Assembly: GCA_039621445.1 (NCBI GenBank)
Contig: CP154954.1
Span: 55,424,838-55,488,837 of the forward strand
DNA: 64,000 nucleotides
Reading direction: 5' to 3'
DNA from: Euglena gracilis
Taxonomy: Eukaryota; Euglenida; Euglenophyceae; Euglenales
Shown: positions 1 to 13,100 of the stretch, in pieces
Position numbering within the stretch: position 1 is the stretch's first letter
How the letters are laid out: every line of letters starts with the position of its first letter
Program-made: the position numbers and the translations under genes
The notes under the pieces: model-generated
The model's input: only the letters and a program-made list of their open reading frames with translations
The model's database searches: none
What the model was told of the DNA's origin: nothing

Positions 1-35
1 CTGAGACCCTGCCGCTGGCTTAATTGATGACGACG

Positions 36-770
36 ATGTGTGGGTCCCCAAAATGGCTCCTCCAGACACTGAATTGCTGTGGACAGGCGGAAGTATATAT
101 TCATATATTCATTCAAACTCTGTGTTGCCCCACCCCTGGTCTTCAAGTTGGTTGGTGGGTTTGGGCTGCTGGACCTCCTCCTCCCCCCCACCTCGGGAGG
201 ATGGTCTATCTGACCCAGCCGGAAGCTAACTGAGCGGCGGGGGGGAGGGGTTGGTTTTCGAGTCTCCTGGGAAGTTGACCTTCACGCCAGTCGTCAATTG
301 TGTCAGAATTAGCAAACGAGCAGCAATTTCCCCGCGGTTTGATTTTTTCAGCGTCCAGCGTCACTCCGAATAGAAGATAGGCAAATTTCGTCCAGAAATA
401 ACTTGGGTGGTGCTCGGGGTGAAAGCTTGGGAACCAAAAGAGGTGGGACGATAACAACCCAAGGGTGGCAAATGCACAGGGACTCCTCCTCTCTACTGCA
501 TTTCTGTGAGATAAATCTCGTGAGATATTGCTGATTTTTGCACCATAATACCTTCAAGTTGCACACTGTGCCAGGGTTCTATGAGGAGGGTGTCACAGTT
601 TAGGTGTGTTACCCCCCTTGCTGCTGGGGTTCCAGTCCGAACCATAGATTCATTTAACACCTGTTCGACCCCCCCCCCCCCCCGGGTGTTTGAGAGTGCG
701 TGGGTGGGTTGAGACCGCTGGACCCCCCCCAGGGGGGGGTGCTATGGGTCAGTCGTTTTTTCAGCAATGT
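36..770. repeat. Dispersed repeat, copy A
   Basis: Blocks of this stretch recur in the same order and orientation at about 56890-58110. One shared block runs from 'tgctggacctcctcc' through the 'tctgaccca' segment. A second is the 'attgctgattt' block followed by 'accatagattcatttaa'. A third is the C-run followed by a G-run. No protein family is recognisable in the short open frames. It is a diverged dispersed repeat of unknown type. Confidence 0.55.
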
Positions 771-1657
771 CTTTTGACAAAACCAATTAAAATTCTGCCT
801 CCCCCCCACGTGGCCTACTGCAGCACACAGCACACAGTGATGTGAGATCAATAGACCACTGGAAAATGAGTCAGGTGAGAGCCAAAACAAAAGCAAACAA
901 GGAATCACAAAAGGCATTTTCCCCTAAATTTTTCATAATAAAGGTCCGGGGGGTTTGGGGGTCTGGGGGTATTAGGATTGGAGATCAAGTGTTTTCCTTG
1001 AGGGCATGGCATCTGCAAACATCTTCAAACATTGTCAAAGCCACTGTCTGCCATTCCCGTCCTGTACTGCGCCAAATTGACAATTGGGATTGAAATATTC
1101 AGCCCAAAATTGACTATAATACCTGAAAATTTGCAACCCCCCCCCAAATCTGCACTCTTAGCCTGTTGGACTTCCTGTGCGAGCCCAGTCGTTCAATGGG
1201 GTTTCGTCGACATGTTTTTAGTGAGTTCTGTTGTTTTAGGGATAGATTCAATTATGGTTATGAAAATGATTAAGTTCAGGTTTTGTGATACCAAAATTTG
1301 ATCTAAACTCATCCCACCACCTGCTCTCCAGGCCATAAGTCTCACTGGGCGAAACCGAAGGAAATGACAACTCTAAATGGGCTCACGCCAATACATTAAG
1401 GTGAGGTGAGTCCTTCAAAGTTCGCAGACCATCATTCTTCTGCTAAATGAAGATGCTGAGAGAACACGTACAAGACTTCAAGTGATCCATTTCCTGTCCG
1501 GCCAAAACTTCAGCCTTCAGGCCGGCGGAGGAGCGAATCAGCCCCGCTGAACAACAGTCCGCAACTCACCGACAAACGGCCCGGGGTTGGGGCACACAGA
1601 AGCTTTCTTTCAGTGTGCGTGGCTGAAGGTTCCTTTTGCACTTCCGACGCCAAAGCA
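771..1657. other. Upstream region of gene 1
   Basis: No coding similarity is visible. The last 150 bases are more GC-rich and lead into the predicted start codon at 1658. No TATA-like or initiator element stands out, so a promoter is inferred only from position. Confidence 0.3.
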
Positions 1658-1930
1658 ATGGCCGCCTTGCCGCTCTGGGCCGCGCTGCTGCTTCTGCCGC
1701 TGGGGCCCCCGGCTTCCGGGGCCGCCCTCCAGGGGATGGGGACGACGCTGCCCAGCCACGTGTACCTCGACAGCCCCTTCTCCTACAGCTTCGTCCAGCC
1801 CGCCACCCAGGTGCAGTACTACGCCCGGGAGTCCCAGGCCGGGCTGTGCCGCCTCATGTCCCACAGTGCGGAGTGCGACCCGCAGGACACCGACGCCCCC
1901 ACCGCCCTCGACTTCGCTGCCTCGCCCAGG
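1658..1930 (+). CDS. Gene 1 exon 1: signal peptide and PBP domain 1 N-terminus
   Basis: The Met at 1658 begins a typical signal peptide ([16 protein letters not shown]) ending near an Ala-rich cleavage site. The mature start has the PstS pattern '[18 protein letters not shown]', then '[12 protein letters not shown]' in place of the phosphate-binding GSG loop, and ends with 'LDFAAS'. The upstream in-frame codon at 1613 would add 15 residues before the hydrophobic core, so 1658 is preferred. The donor is AGG|GTGTGA, phase 0, and the reading frame closes three codons later. Confidence 0.75.
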
Positions 1931-2779
1931 GTGTGAACCTGGCTTCAGCCGGCGGTGTAGCATTCCCCCCCCCCATCGTCCCCCCATCACTTGTCCTCGC
2001 CTTTGAGCTGGATCCCAAGGCGCGGCCGACTTCATTAGGGCATCAGGCACCCCCCCCCCCCCCCCGGTGGTTCTGTCCGTTTGGCCATCGATGATATTTT
2101 GGCTGAAAACCTGCCACTTCTGGCCTTTGGCACCATGGTCTAGTTTTGGCAGGTGCTTGAGGGGGGAGCACGGCCTCAGAGGAGTTCCTGCCCGTGGGCG
2201 GTAAGCTCAGGGTACCTGACTCCGAGGCCCCGCTGCTCCCTCTGGGTTCGTTAACTTCAGCCTGCTGTTCCCAATGCTCCAGCAGAGACAGCTCTAGGCA
2301 ACTCAAGGGAATGCTGCTTGGGGCAGGCAGCTTTTAGATAGTGATGGCTTTTAATTGGTTGAATCAATTTTCAAGTTCGTTGGTATGGACGACGTGCTGT
2401 TTGAACCCTTCGATGTCCAATTCCTCCAATGACCTCATCGGGTCCATTTTGGAGGTGCCGCCCTGGTTCCAACCTCCACTGTCAAGCCAGCCTACTATCA
2501 GAAATACCCCGCCTGACCTTTTATGCCACGGACAAGGGATGCCGATGATGTAATCGTATGGTTCCTTTGCGTAATTCATCACTAGTGCTACACATTTGCA
2601 AGGCAGGAACAAACAGTGATTGAGACTGATGTAGCGTTGCCCCAAGGGAAAGCTGGGCCCTTGAGGAGTTTTAGCAGACTGTGTGTTTCCTTTCTCTGAG
2701 TTATCTCACTCTGATTTTCAGTTGTGCACCTTTTTTTTGTACCTGTGTGCATGTGCGTGTGCGCGTGCGTGTGCGTGTG

Positions 2780-2827
<48 letters not shown>

Positions 2828-2854
2828 TGTGCGTGTGCGTGCGTGTGTGTGTGT

Positions 2855-2887
<33 letters not shown>

Positions 2888-3745
2888 CATGCGTCGGTAT
2901 GTGGGTGTGCGTGTGTGAGTGTGCGTGTGCGCACACGCATGTGTGTGCATGCGCGCGCTTGCATGTGCTTGCTTTAAAATGCCTTAAACCCCCCCCCCCA
3001 ATTAGAAGCCCCCCGGGGCTACTATTCGGTCACTCTGCGGAAAACCCGAGGGGGGGGGGCTTCTAATTGGGTACCCTTTGTCTAAAGGAAAAACTTCGGC
3101 CGGCGGTCGATCCGGGATCGAACGGGGTCCAAGTTTAAAAAATTGCAAGACGCATTTACTTTAGTTTTTGGGTGGATAGGCCATGTTTCAAGGATACTAG
3201 ATATCACTTTTGTTCCCAATGTCGACCTTTTTTCGTGGAGAATTTTCGAGTTTTTCACCGTTTTTCGGAATTTTTTTCGTCAAATTTCCCCCCGGCTTCG
3301 CCGGGGGGGGGGGGGGCTGTTATTTGGATTTTTGGCGGGAAACCTGAGGGGGGGGGCTTCTATTTGGGGGGGGTTGTTATTTGGGGGGGGGGGGGGTTCT
3401 AATTGGGGGGGGGGGTTTAGGAATCCTGCACTGAAAGAAATCCCACCGAACAAAAAAGCAACAAATTCTTTGCAAAAAATCAAAGTCCTCTCCAAGAAAA
3501 ATAAAAAATTTCATGTCATTCTTGAAACGTTGTCTTTCGAGTCAAAACTCAAAAAAATGTATAAAATATGCATACATTTTCCATAAAAGTGATATTCATA
3601 TGCATATATATGGCAAGTGTTAAGTTTAGTACCCCCCTGGGGGGGTACTAAACTTGACACCGGGTTTGGCACGGGGTATGCGCGCCCCCGGGGTTCGGGC
3701 GGGCGTAGGGTTATGGTGGGGACTGGCCCGCCAGGGGTTCGGCCG

Positions 3746-3792
<47 letters not shown>

Positions 3793-4108
3793 ATATAATA
3801 TATATAATATATATATAATATATATATATATATATTATACAATATATATATATATATATTACAATATTTTTTTATATACAATATATATATACAATATACA
3901 TATATATACAATATATATACATATATATACAATATATATATATATATATACACAATATATATATATATATATATATTGTATATATATATATATATATATA
4001 TTGTATATATATTGGATGATATTCTATCTATATTGTATATATATTGTATATCTCTTGTATATCTATTGTCTCTATATGTATGTATATATATATATATCTA
4101 TATATATA

Positions 4109-4139
<31 letters not shown>

Positions 4140-7100
4140 CTCTATATCTATATATATATCTATATATATATATATATATATATATAAACACCCCTGGGGA
4201 CCCCCAAGAAAATATCCCTGCATGCCGCGTGGGACCCCGAGGGAAGAGCTCAGCCTTGAACTGGGAGCTGAGTGGAAGAGAAGAGTGAAAAGCAAACAGA
4301 GAAACATAAACACACACCAGCTTTTGCGGTCATGGACAGGCAGCACACTGGTTTGCCACAGCGTTCTAGGATTCTCAGACAGTGCCATGCAGCAACACCA
4401 TGCTGTCTTTGTTCAACAGCCGGCGTGGGGGAAAGTATTTTGGTGGGTGACTCAAAAAGTACCTACGTGATCAAGGGAGGGGGATATGTTTTCGAGGTTT
4501 TTGGGCCACATTCCCACTCCTGCGCTCAGTTTTCGGTGCAGTACCTCCAAAGAAGGTCATTCGCGACCTACAGATGTACCCCACGCTGGCCGCCGCCATC
4601 GTCCCCATCTACAACCTGAACGGCGCCGAGGGCCTGACCCTCAGCAAGACCGCACTGGCGCAGATTTTCAGCGGGCAAATCAGGTGCGGTTGGATGCGCT
4701 CTCAACCCTCCTGTCCAGTTGCTGGATTTGCCCAGCTCTGCCGACCCCTCCAACCAGAGGGAACTTTTTTTTTGGTACATTATTGGGTAACCCAACCAGT
4801 GTCGAGGGAAAATTTGGTGGGACGAAATCCTGTGGAACGAAATCCTGCCAAGTATTTATCTATCTTTTTTTTGACTGAGAATGCAAATTTTTCCCATGTT
4901 TTTCGCAAATTTTCTGATGTTTCCCCCTTTTTTTTCCGGTGAAGTGCATTATTTTAAGAGTCTGTATTTTATTCCATTTTTTTTTGCCCAAAAGTCTGAC
5001 GTCCAAAGTTTTACATCTCCATTTTTTCTCCTCCATTTTTCTTTGGCACCAAAGACCCGCTACTTTTTGCAAATCCAAATTGCGCAAAACTGGTGAAAGC
5101 CTCAAAAATTGCCTGAAAGTTCTAAAATGGTGAGGGAAAAAAATGATCCCAGAAAGTGGAAATATAAAATTAACCAAAAAGGCTTAAAATTGACGTAATT
5201 TTGTAAAACTCGCTTGATTCTGCAAGGTTGCGACAAACAGGCTAATTTTGCCAAAAGGTTGCCAAAAGTTAGAATAATGCCAAAAAGTACCTGAAAACAA
5301 GTAGTCAACAATGGCCAACAATAGCAAAAGAATGGCCAAAAGGAGTCAAAGTGACGATATCAGCCGAACAGGGCCAAAAAACAACCCAAAATCGCTATGT
5401 GCCCTCACCTACAGTACGGACAAAAATTGTGGGAGACAAAATATTATGGGAAAACCTTAATGGGAAATTTTCGATTTGGAATTTTTTTGGGGAAATTCAG
5501 ATTTTCAGGGAAAATGATGTTATTTTTTTAGTTTTAATGAAGATTTTGGCAAACAGTTGACTCGATATCCCAAAAAAAAAATGGATTTCTCTTGGTGTTT
5601 TCTGTAATTTGACATTTCAAAATATACCGCAAGAATTGACAGAGTTTTTTTACCCTTTCTATTTTTGTTTGAGTTTGACTTCTGTCCCAGTTAAAAAAAA
5701 ATAAAATTGTAATGAATAAATTCAACCCCTTTTGGTATTTATTTGGCAAGTTTCATTTTTTCCTCTTTTTTCCTTCCAGTGGCTTGGCGGGCCGTTAGCA
5801 GGGCTAGGAGGTCAAGTGAGCTTTATCAGGCACAGGAAGAGGCACGCACAAATGCACCCACGGGATTTTTTTTTTGCCGTCGAGGCAGCAGAATCTTCTG
5901 CTGCCGACGACACTGACCAACCTGATTTTCCATGTCCCATCGGTCACTGAGACTGTCTCGGCTATCCTTCCATGTGTACACCTTGATTTGCATTGCTTCC
6001 CAGAGGGTCGGCTGTTGTCATTTAGCAATTTTTTATTTTTTCAGTTCTATTATTTTTTCAGTTTTTTTTATTATTTTTTTTCCTTTGGCAGCACCCCCCT
6101 GAAAGTGGCCTCCCAAAGGGCGTAGAAAAGGTGCAGTGGACAAAAATTACGGGAAAATTTAAGGGAAGATCGGGGTAGTTTCCCATAATGTATCCCATAA
6201 TGTATCCCATGATCCGCACTGCATGCCTAGGGCATGTGAGATATTAAGTGAGTTTCTGGCATGTGCACCGGAAAGCCCATGCTTTTATCATTTTTTTGTT
6301 ACCAGGGTGTGACGTAGAGCTGAGCTCTTTGGGGGACCATTCCGGCTCGGCCGGCGAAAAACGCTCATTTTCAGCTCAAAAACATGTTTTCCGGGTCCAG
6401 GAGGCTCAAAAACATGGTGTTGGGCGAAAAAATTTTTTCGATATTTTTCGACTTTTTTGACCCGGTTTTGACCCAAAATCAATGGGTTGGCGGCCCAAAA
6501 AGGGGCCCTGGCGGGTCGAAAAACGCTCATTTTTGGCTCAAAAACGCTTTTTCCGGGTCCGGGAGGCCAAAAAACATGGTTTTGGGCGAAAAAAAAATTT
6601 TCGATTTTTTTCGACTTTTTTGACCCAGTTTTGACCCAAAGTCAATGGGTTGGCGAACCAAAACGGGGCGCTGGCGGGTCGAAAAACGCTCATTTTCGGC
6701 TCAAAAACACTTTTTCCGGGTCCGGGAGGCCAAAAAACATCGTTTTGGGCGAAAAAAATTTTTTCGATTTTTTTCGACTGTTTGGCCCGAAAACGGCTAA
6801 GTCGGACAGTGGGAAAAGTGTACAAAACGGCCATTTGGACCGAAAAACGGCCATATCTCGGGCCAGGCGGGGAGTTGGCCGAAACCGCGCATACCGGTGG
6901 ATTGGGCGTCCCAAAGTTGTGGAATGAGGTACTCTTTAGTTTTTCTCAACTGGGGTGGTCATAAATGAGGGGTGGTCATACGACTAGGGGGGGGGTCGCT
7001 GAGCTCTTATCTCTTTAGAGTAAGAGCGAAGCTTACCACCCCCCCGAAACCCCCCCCTACCCCCCCCCCCCCCCCGCCCCCCGCCCCCCCCCCCCCCCCC

Positions 7101-10100
7101 CGCCCCCCCCCCCCGCCCCCCCCCCCCCTGAGTAGGCTCGGGCCCCCGAGGATTATCCGAAAGGTTAATAGCCTATAGGTTAGGAGACGGTCCCTAGTTT
7201 GTCCAGAGCCCTTAGGTTGCCCGCAACTCCGCGCCAGGCCGGAGATCTGGCCCGAGCAAAAAAGTTGTGTACCGTTTTTTTTCCAAAGAAATTTTGTTGG
7301 ACCGGCAAAAGGGGTCATTTTTGGGGTCAAAAAATCGAAAAATTCAAAATATCTCGAAAACGCTGGGGACCCGGTCACAGGTTGCAGGTTGCGAAAAATT
7401 TAACATCACTTTACCTATGACCGCCACCTCATTTACGACCACCCCCCGGTCACAGGTTGCAGGTTATGGGGGTGTTACGACCCCCCCCCCCCGGTCACAG
7501 GTTGCAGGAACCCGGTCATACGACTAGGGGGGGGGTAGGAAAAATCACACGCTATTTTGGGGCATTTTAAAGCCTGTCAAAAATCTTATCCCTAGGAAGT
7601 CCAGGATCCTCCGCTGTCCAATAAAATAGCACAGTTTGGGAAGAAGGACTGGTACAAAAAAATTGTGGCAGCATCAACCTATAATAAAGTATTAAAAATG
7701 TGCAAAATTCAGGAATTATGTGCATTTTGAGGTGGTCCTTTGAGCATGGAATAAAAAAGTGCCCAAACAATTGGAACCCCACCCCCAAATAACACCCCCC
7801 AAATAATACCCCTTCCCCTTCGGCCAGATCTTCGGTGACCGCGTTAACACCCCCCATTTCGGGCCGACGACCCAGATTTTGACCTGAAATTGAGGGTAAC
7901 AATTAACAAAATTTGACAATGAACGCTTTTCTGGATCATCTGGCCCACAAAAATGTACGTTTCATGAGAAAGTAAAAGAAATGACCAAAAGGGAGTTTTG
8001 GGTGCTATTTTGGGTCGTATGGGACTTCGAAAAAATTCGCAAATTTCGGGGAGCTATTGCCCCCAAATTATAACCCACCCTCGGGCCAGGACTTCGGGCA
8101 AAAAATAACACCCCACGGGGGTGTTATTTGGGAGGTTTCCCCCCAAATAATACACTCCCCCCTGGCGCGCAACTTTTGGATGTCCAAATTACAGACCCGG
8201 AGATATTATTTGGGGGGTTAGTATGTCCTGTTATTTTTTTATATGAAATAATGACACTTTTGAGACAGGTTTGCATTGGTTTTTTTTACATTTGGACTCA
8301 AATATTTGAAGGACGTCATCCCTTGAAAAGTATGAAGAGAATTTGATTTTTTCGTTGAACAGGGTCACATCCTACCTTTCACTGATGTGCTGATAGAATA
8401 TAACAAAAAAGATCCTGCCCCTCCCCTGTCAACTGGGAGGGGTTGTTAGAAAGGGGAGAAGGGAAAAAAAGAAAAAGGAAAGGGGAAAAGGGAGAGAGAA
8501 AATTGATAGCACATCGAAATGGAGGATATTTTGTTTTTTTTTGCAATTTCTCTCCCTTGGGGTGCAGCAGGGGGGTATTACTTAGGCGGCCGAATTTATT
8601 TGCGCACTTGCGCAAATTTTCAATTTTTTTGATTCTTCTTTGATTCGGCTGTATGGCCCCAGGGGGGTTGAAAACACGTTGACAAGAGAGTGCAAAAATG
8701 AGCGAATATAAAAAAATATTCTGATTTTGGCGGTGTGACCCCCGGGATTTTAGCAAAAAAAATGGTGTTTTGGGGGCGTCTGAAAATGGACTTTGTACGT
8801 CGAAACCCCCGGGACCTTGCCGGCTAAAAGGGAAAAAAATGACAAAAAAAGCGACAGAGGAATGGGACCTTTACTTTCCTTGTTGCTTCTTTCGGCTGTG
8901 TCCCCGGGTATGCCCGAGCTGCCGGTGGTGTGCGTCCTGGGTGTTTGGCGGACTGCTTTACTTGCGGCACCTTGGTGTGGTGTTTTTGGGCTGTTTGTAA
9001 AGCGTGGGGAGGAGGTGCCGGGGGGTGTGGGTGTGGTGTGACCAAGCCGGAAAGAGGGATGCAGTGTGCAGTGAGAGGAAGGTAAGTGTGGGGTGTTGGG
9101 CAAGGGAAGCGCAGGGGGGAAGAAATAGGGTCCACATGGAATGAAGGGGACGGCTGTCTCCCACCCGGCTTATACCCGGGATCCGAACAACCAGTTGTGT
9201 GGCAAAGAACCCAGCAGAAGAGGCCAAACACTGGAAGGACAGAATTGTGTTTATTTTCCCAAAATGCGCACCAACATGTGGCTGTTTATTTGCGCATTTG
9301 CGCAAATAAACGTAACATTGTCCTTCAAGGATTGGGCTTTAGTACCCATGAACTGACGCTGTTGATAAACGGCGTGACAAAGGAGCTGTGGGTGCGCAGA
9401 ACAACAGGCCGTCCAGTTGGTGGGTTTGTCACACTGTTTGTCGACGCGCCAGCTTATGGACGAAAATGCGTGCACAAAGGCAAATTATGTTTGTGCGCGG
9501 ATTTGCGCAAATGCGCAAACAAACATGTGCTTTGTTTATTTGTGCAAATGCGCAAATAAACACAAAGAAGAACGCTGTGACGGAAACAAAACCCTCAAAC
9601 ACCGACAGCAGATGTGGTCCATTTGCACATTTGCGCGCATCACGTTATTTGTGGGCGCAAATGTGCAAATAAACTGCATGAAGAAACTGCACAATTTACA
9701 TCTGGTATATTTGCACATTTGCGCCCAAAAAACAACGTGGTGCGCGCAAATGCGCACATGAACCACCAATGGAGAAGAAAAGCTATTTCATTTGGTCCTC
9801 CTACTGCTTCCCTTAATGGCTTCTGAAAGGGTTCAACCCAAATGGCCACACCGTCTCCTCCGGCATATGGTGTTATGGTGCCGTTTTTGAATCATTGACA
9901 GGTCCCACAAAAGGTGGAGACAGAGGATCTCCTGAAGGTGGGTGCGCAGCCACCCAGTAACAGTGCACGTCCACCGGCACCAATTTTAGGATCCCAAGGG
10001 CCCTGTCACTGCCCCTCGATTGGTTCGATGAAAGCGGTGGGACTCACTCCCCCGATGAAGCGGTTGGCCTCCATCCAGTGGAAGTTGATCCACATCTCCA

Positions 10101-13100
10101 GGCAGGCGTCGCTCACCGCCTTCTCGAAGTCCTGCAGCTTCGGCCTCTCCCCCAGCAGCGCCGGCACCACCGTCGCCCGCGCCTCCGGCGTCATCAGCAT
10201 CCGGAGCGACCGCAGCGCCGACACCGTCAGGCCCTTCGTCGTCACCTCCAGCTTCCGCAGCGCCTCGATGGCCTGCTGCCCCAGCTGCTGCTCCACCCAG
10301 CGCTGGAGGGGGCCGTACGCCTTGGTGGCGGTGTCCTGAGTGTGGGAGGCGAAGGACAGCGTGTGTGATCAATTTGATTGAAGGGTCAAAATGCGCTTCT
10401 GGCATTCTTCTCTTTGGAGAGGAGAATGCGCATGTGCGCAATCATATGATGCCACACACAGGCTGTTGCATTTCATATCCTGCACACCATCCACCCACAT
10501 CGCATCATCACCCCCATACAGCACAAACCATACCGTCTTCTGTGTCCGGTCCCAAATTATGCACAAAAAGTGGTGAGTTTTACGTTTTTCAAGGGGAAAA
10601 TGGCGGAGAGAAACCATAAAACGGACTCCGGTCCGATGCATCTTGGGTATTTCAGGTGCCAAATTTTGTTTTCTTGTAAGGCAGTACCTACCCCCCCCCC
10701 CCCCCCGGGGAAACTGTCACCTGACAGGTTGGCCAATACCGGGGACCCTGACAACTTCCTATACTGACAGGTTGGCCGGTACCGGGGACCCTGACAGTTT
10801 CCCGGGCGGGACCCTGACAGTTTCCCGGGTAGGGCATTTCAAGGGAAAGTCAATGAAAAATGACCCTGACAGGTTGGCCGGTACCGGGAACCCTGACAAC
10901 TTCCTATACTGACAGGTTGGCCGGTACCGGGGACCCTGACAGTTTCCCGGGCGGGACCCTGACAGGTTCTCGGGCATGACAGTTTACCGGGGGGGGGGGG
11001 GGGGTAGGTACTGTTGCAGAAAAGGTGTCGAACAGTCACAGGTCGTTTGCATGTCATCAATTCATTACGTTTAACTGCCAAACAGATGAGGCCAAAAGTA
11101 ACAGGCTGTTCGGGCGGGGTAACACCAGTGCAAATGCAGGGATTTGTGCTTATTCTGAAATGGATAACTACGGATAACTACGGATAACTACGGATAAGCC
11201 TGAAACCCCCAAATACGGATAAAAATGGATAACTACGGATAACTACGGATGAGCCAAAAAGTCCAAATAAGCACAAATATGGATATTGGGCCTTTCTGGG
11301 CCCGCCCTTTCTGAGGCTGTTTTTCCTTATGTCTATTTTCCTGTCTCTAGTGCAGTGATGAACGGTCTTGAACGGTCTTTCGAGCAACCCTTTTCTTCAG
11401 CTTTTTTTCGCAACAATTTTCCATTCGGCAGCGTGCATCCTATAAAGAGATGGGCTGCTTTCAGTTTGGCCGGTGTCATCGACGTTAAAAACCGACAGAA
11501 GATGTCGTCTGACCTCCGGTAGGCAGCCGTTGACTGGTTGACATCTTCTGCAACGGTAATTGTGAAGAACGGTGGATGAAAAATTAAAAAACCCACACCG
11601 GACATTGTCGTTTCCATCTGCCTTGGATGCTTGTCGTTTTCTGTTTTGATTGTCATATTTCGCAAAGTTTAGGCACTCCTGAGTTTTATGATGATCAACT
11701 CTCTTCATCCTTTCAATTGCAGCTTTCTAGATGGATATCCCCTGTCAGGAAGGGTATTTTAGCAAATAAGGATAACTACGGATAACTACGGATAATTACG
11801 GATAACTACGGATAACTACGGATAAGAATTTGACCCCCCAAAAAAGGATAAGCACAAATCCCTGGCAAATGTACACACATAAGACAGGCAAATCTTGGCC
11901 AGTCAGACGCCGTGTCCCAGTGAACATTACACACTGCCTCTCACCACAAATTTCATCACCACATAATCGTGGGGCAAATCAATGGTTGGCGTGAGGAATT
12001 GCGTTCGCCAGCTGTCACGGAGGAAGAGATGGTATCGCACAACTGATGTTTGTTCATTTGCGCAAATAAACAAACTTTGTTGGTGTGCCTTAAGGCTCAC
12101 TGAGGCACATCATTTTGAAGCGGTTTATTAAATGTTTGTGCGCGCACTTGCGCAAATGCGCACACAAACATAATTGTGTTCATTTGCGCAAATGCGCGCA
12201 CCAACACGCGTATCACGTTTTAAAAACTCGTAGGGTCATGGTCTTCATTGGTGTCTTTTAATATGGAAAATAAAAATATATGTTTATTTTGCGCATTTGC
12301 GCAAATAAACATAAATTTGTTGGTGTGCGCATTTGCGCAAATACACACACCAACAAATTTGTTTATGGGCGCATTTGCGCCCACAAACACGTCATTTTAA
12401 CATCGTCGTTAAACGTTTTATTTGCTCAAATGCACCCATAAACAAAATTGTTTTTTATTTGCGCAAATGCGCCCACCAACACAAATAGTTGCGTGCCGGC
12501 TGGCTGACATAGTCTGTGGTGTGTGATCTAATGAGGCGCAGTGTGTTCTTATCGGTGGCTGCAGTATCCAAGTCAGTTCAGCCAGCACTCCAGCATCAAT
12601 TCCAAGTGTCATAACAAGGGGTGTGTGCCTCTCTTCTGTTTGACATACAACAGCACCAGTCTCACCCTTTGCCCTCGTCACGTCACTTGGTAAGCAGCAT
12701 TTACACCAAACTACTGGGAGTTAATCCCCTCCAATAGAGGGTTGTAATGGTTCATAAACTGTGTTCCGTGTGTCAGGGTACAGGGTCCAGGAATTTCGTA
12801 GAATTTGCGCATTTGCGCAAATGCGCAAATTCTAAAACCCTTAAGTGCGAATTCGGCTGCCTAAGTGTTATTAGGGTCCCTGGCCTGAGGGTGTGTGTAT
12901 TCTTTGTGTGGTTATTTTTTGAGGGGCATATTATATGGGGGTTATTAAATTTCTAAATTTTATCCTATTTATTTCAAAGAGGGAGATTGAAGGCTCTTTT
13001 TTTGTTTCATGGCGGGTTAAAAGCTAAATTCCCCCACTCACAGGATGAATTTCTTCAAATGTTGATGGGAACATTTGGCACTGTAAATTTGAAGGTTTTT

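Larger units (their letters stand above)
1931..4555 (+). other. Intron 1 of gene 1, repeat-filled
   Basis: This intron holds a GT/GC microsatellite, C-run/G-run repeat blocks, a hairpin and a (TA)n array, each listed separately. Nothing else in it looks coding. The acceptor is tentative. Confidence 0.5.
4684..8580 (+). other. Intron 2 of gene 1, first part
   Basis: AT-rich spacer with no recognisable exon. It contains a three-copy 162-bp tandem repeat, a long C-tract region, three 'CCGGTCACAGGTTGCAGG' copies (about 7371-7510) and AAATAATA/C-run repeats (7780-8220). Confidence 0.5.
8581..12865. mobile_element. 4.3-kb TIR transposon (element 2), relative of the 10.8-kb element
   Basis: The left end CTTAGGCGGCCGAAT (8581) faces the inverted right end, which reads inward CTTAGGCAGCCGAATTCGCA and then CTTAAGGGTTTT. 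The right end therefore resembles the 10.8-kb element end (CTTAGACGGCC, then GCACTTAAGGGTTTT). The flanks TATTA/TGTTA are a 4-of-5 target duplication. The interior carries many GCGCA-NN-TGCGC motifs. It also holds a - strand exon at 10048-10335 homologous to an exon of the large element, and two younger insertions (10682-11013, 11137-11864). It lies in intron 2 of gene 1 and is probably a decayed, non-autonomous copy. Confidence 0.8.

Noticed and set aside
2681-2977. Long Cys/Val and His/Thr open frames
   Set aside because: Translation of a GT/GC microsatellite; the same applies at 21283-22287 and 62151-62610 beyond the real exons.
3095-3125. B-box-like GATCGAACGGG
   Set aside because: The flanks do not pair as a T-arm and there is no A-box at a suitable distance.
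3711-4288. Tyr/Ile-rich open frames
   Set aside because: Translation of (TA)n.
9246-9770. Tandem GCGCAAAT units considered as a CRISPR-like array
   Set aside because: Spacing is irregular, units are palindromic and of variable length, and the setting is a eukaryotic transposon.
11333-11708. Overlapping 103- and 110-codon - strand frames inside the 728-bp element
   Set aside because: No conserved motif and the two frames overlap; not enough to call a gene.
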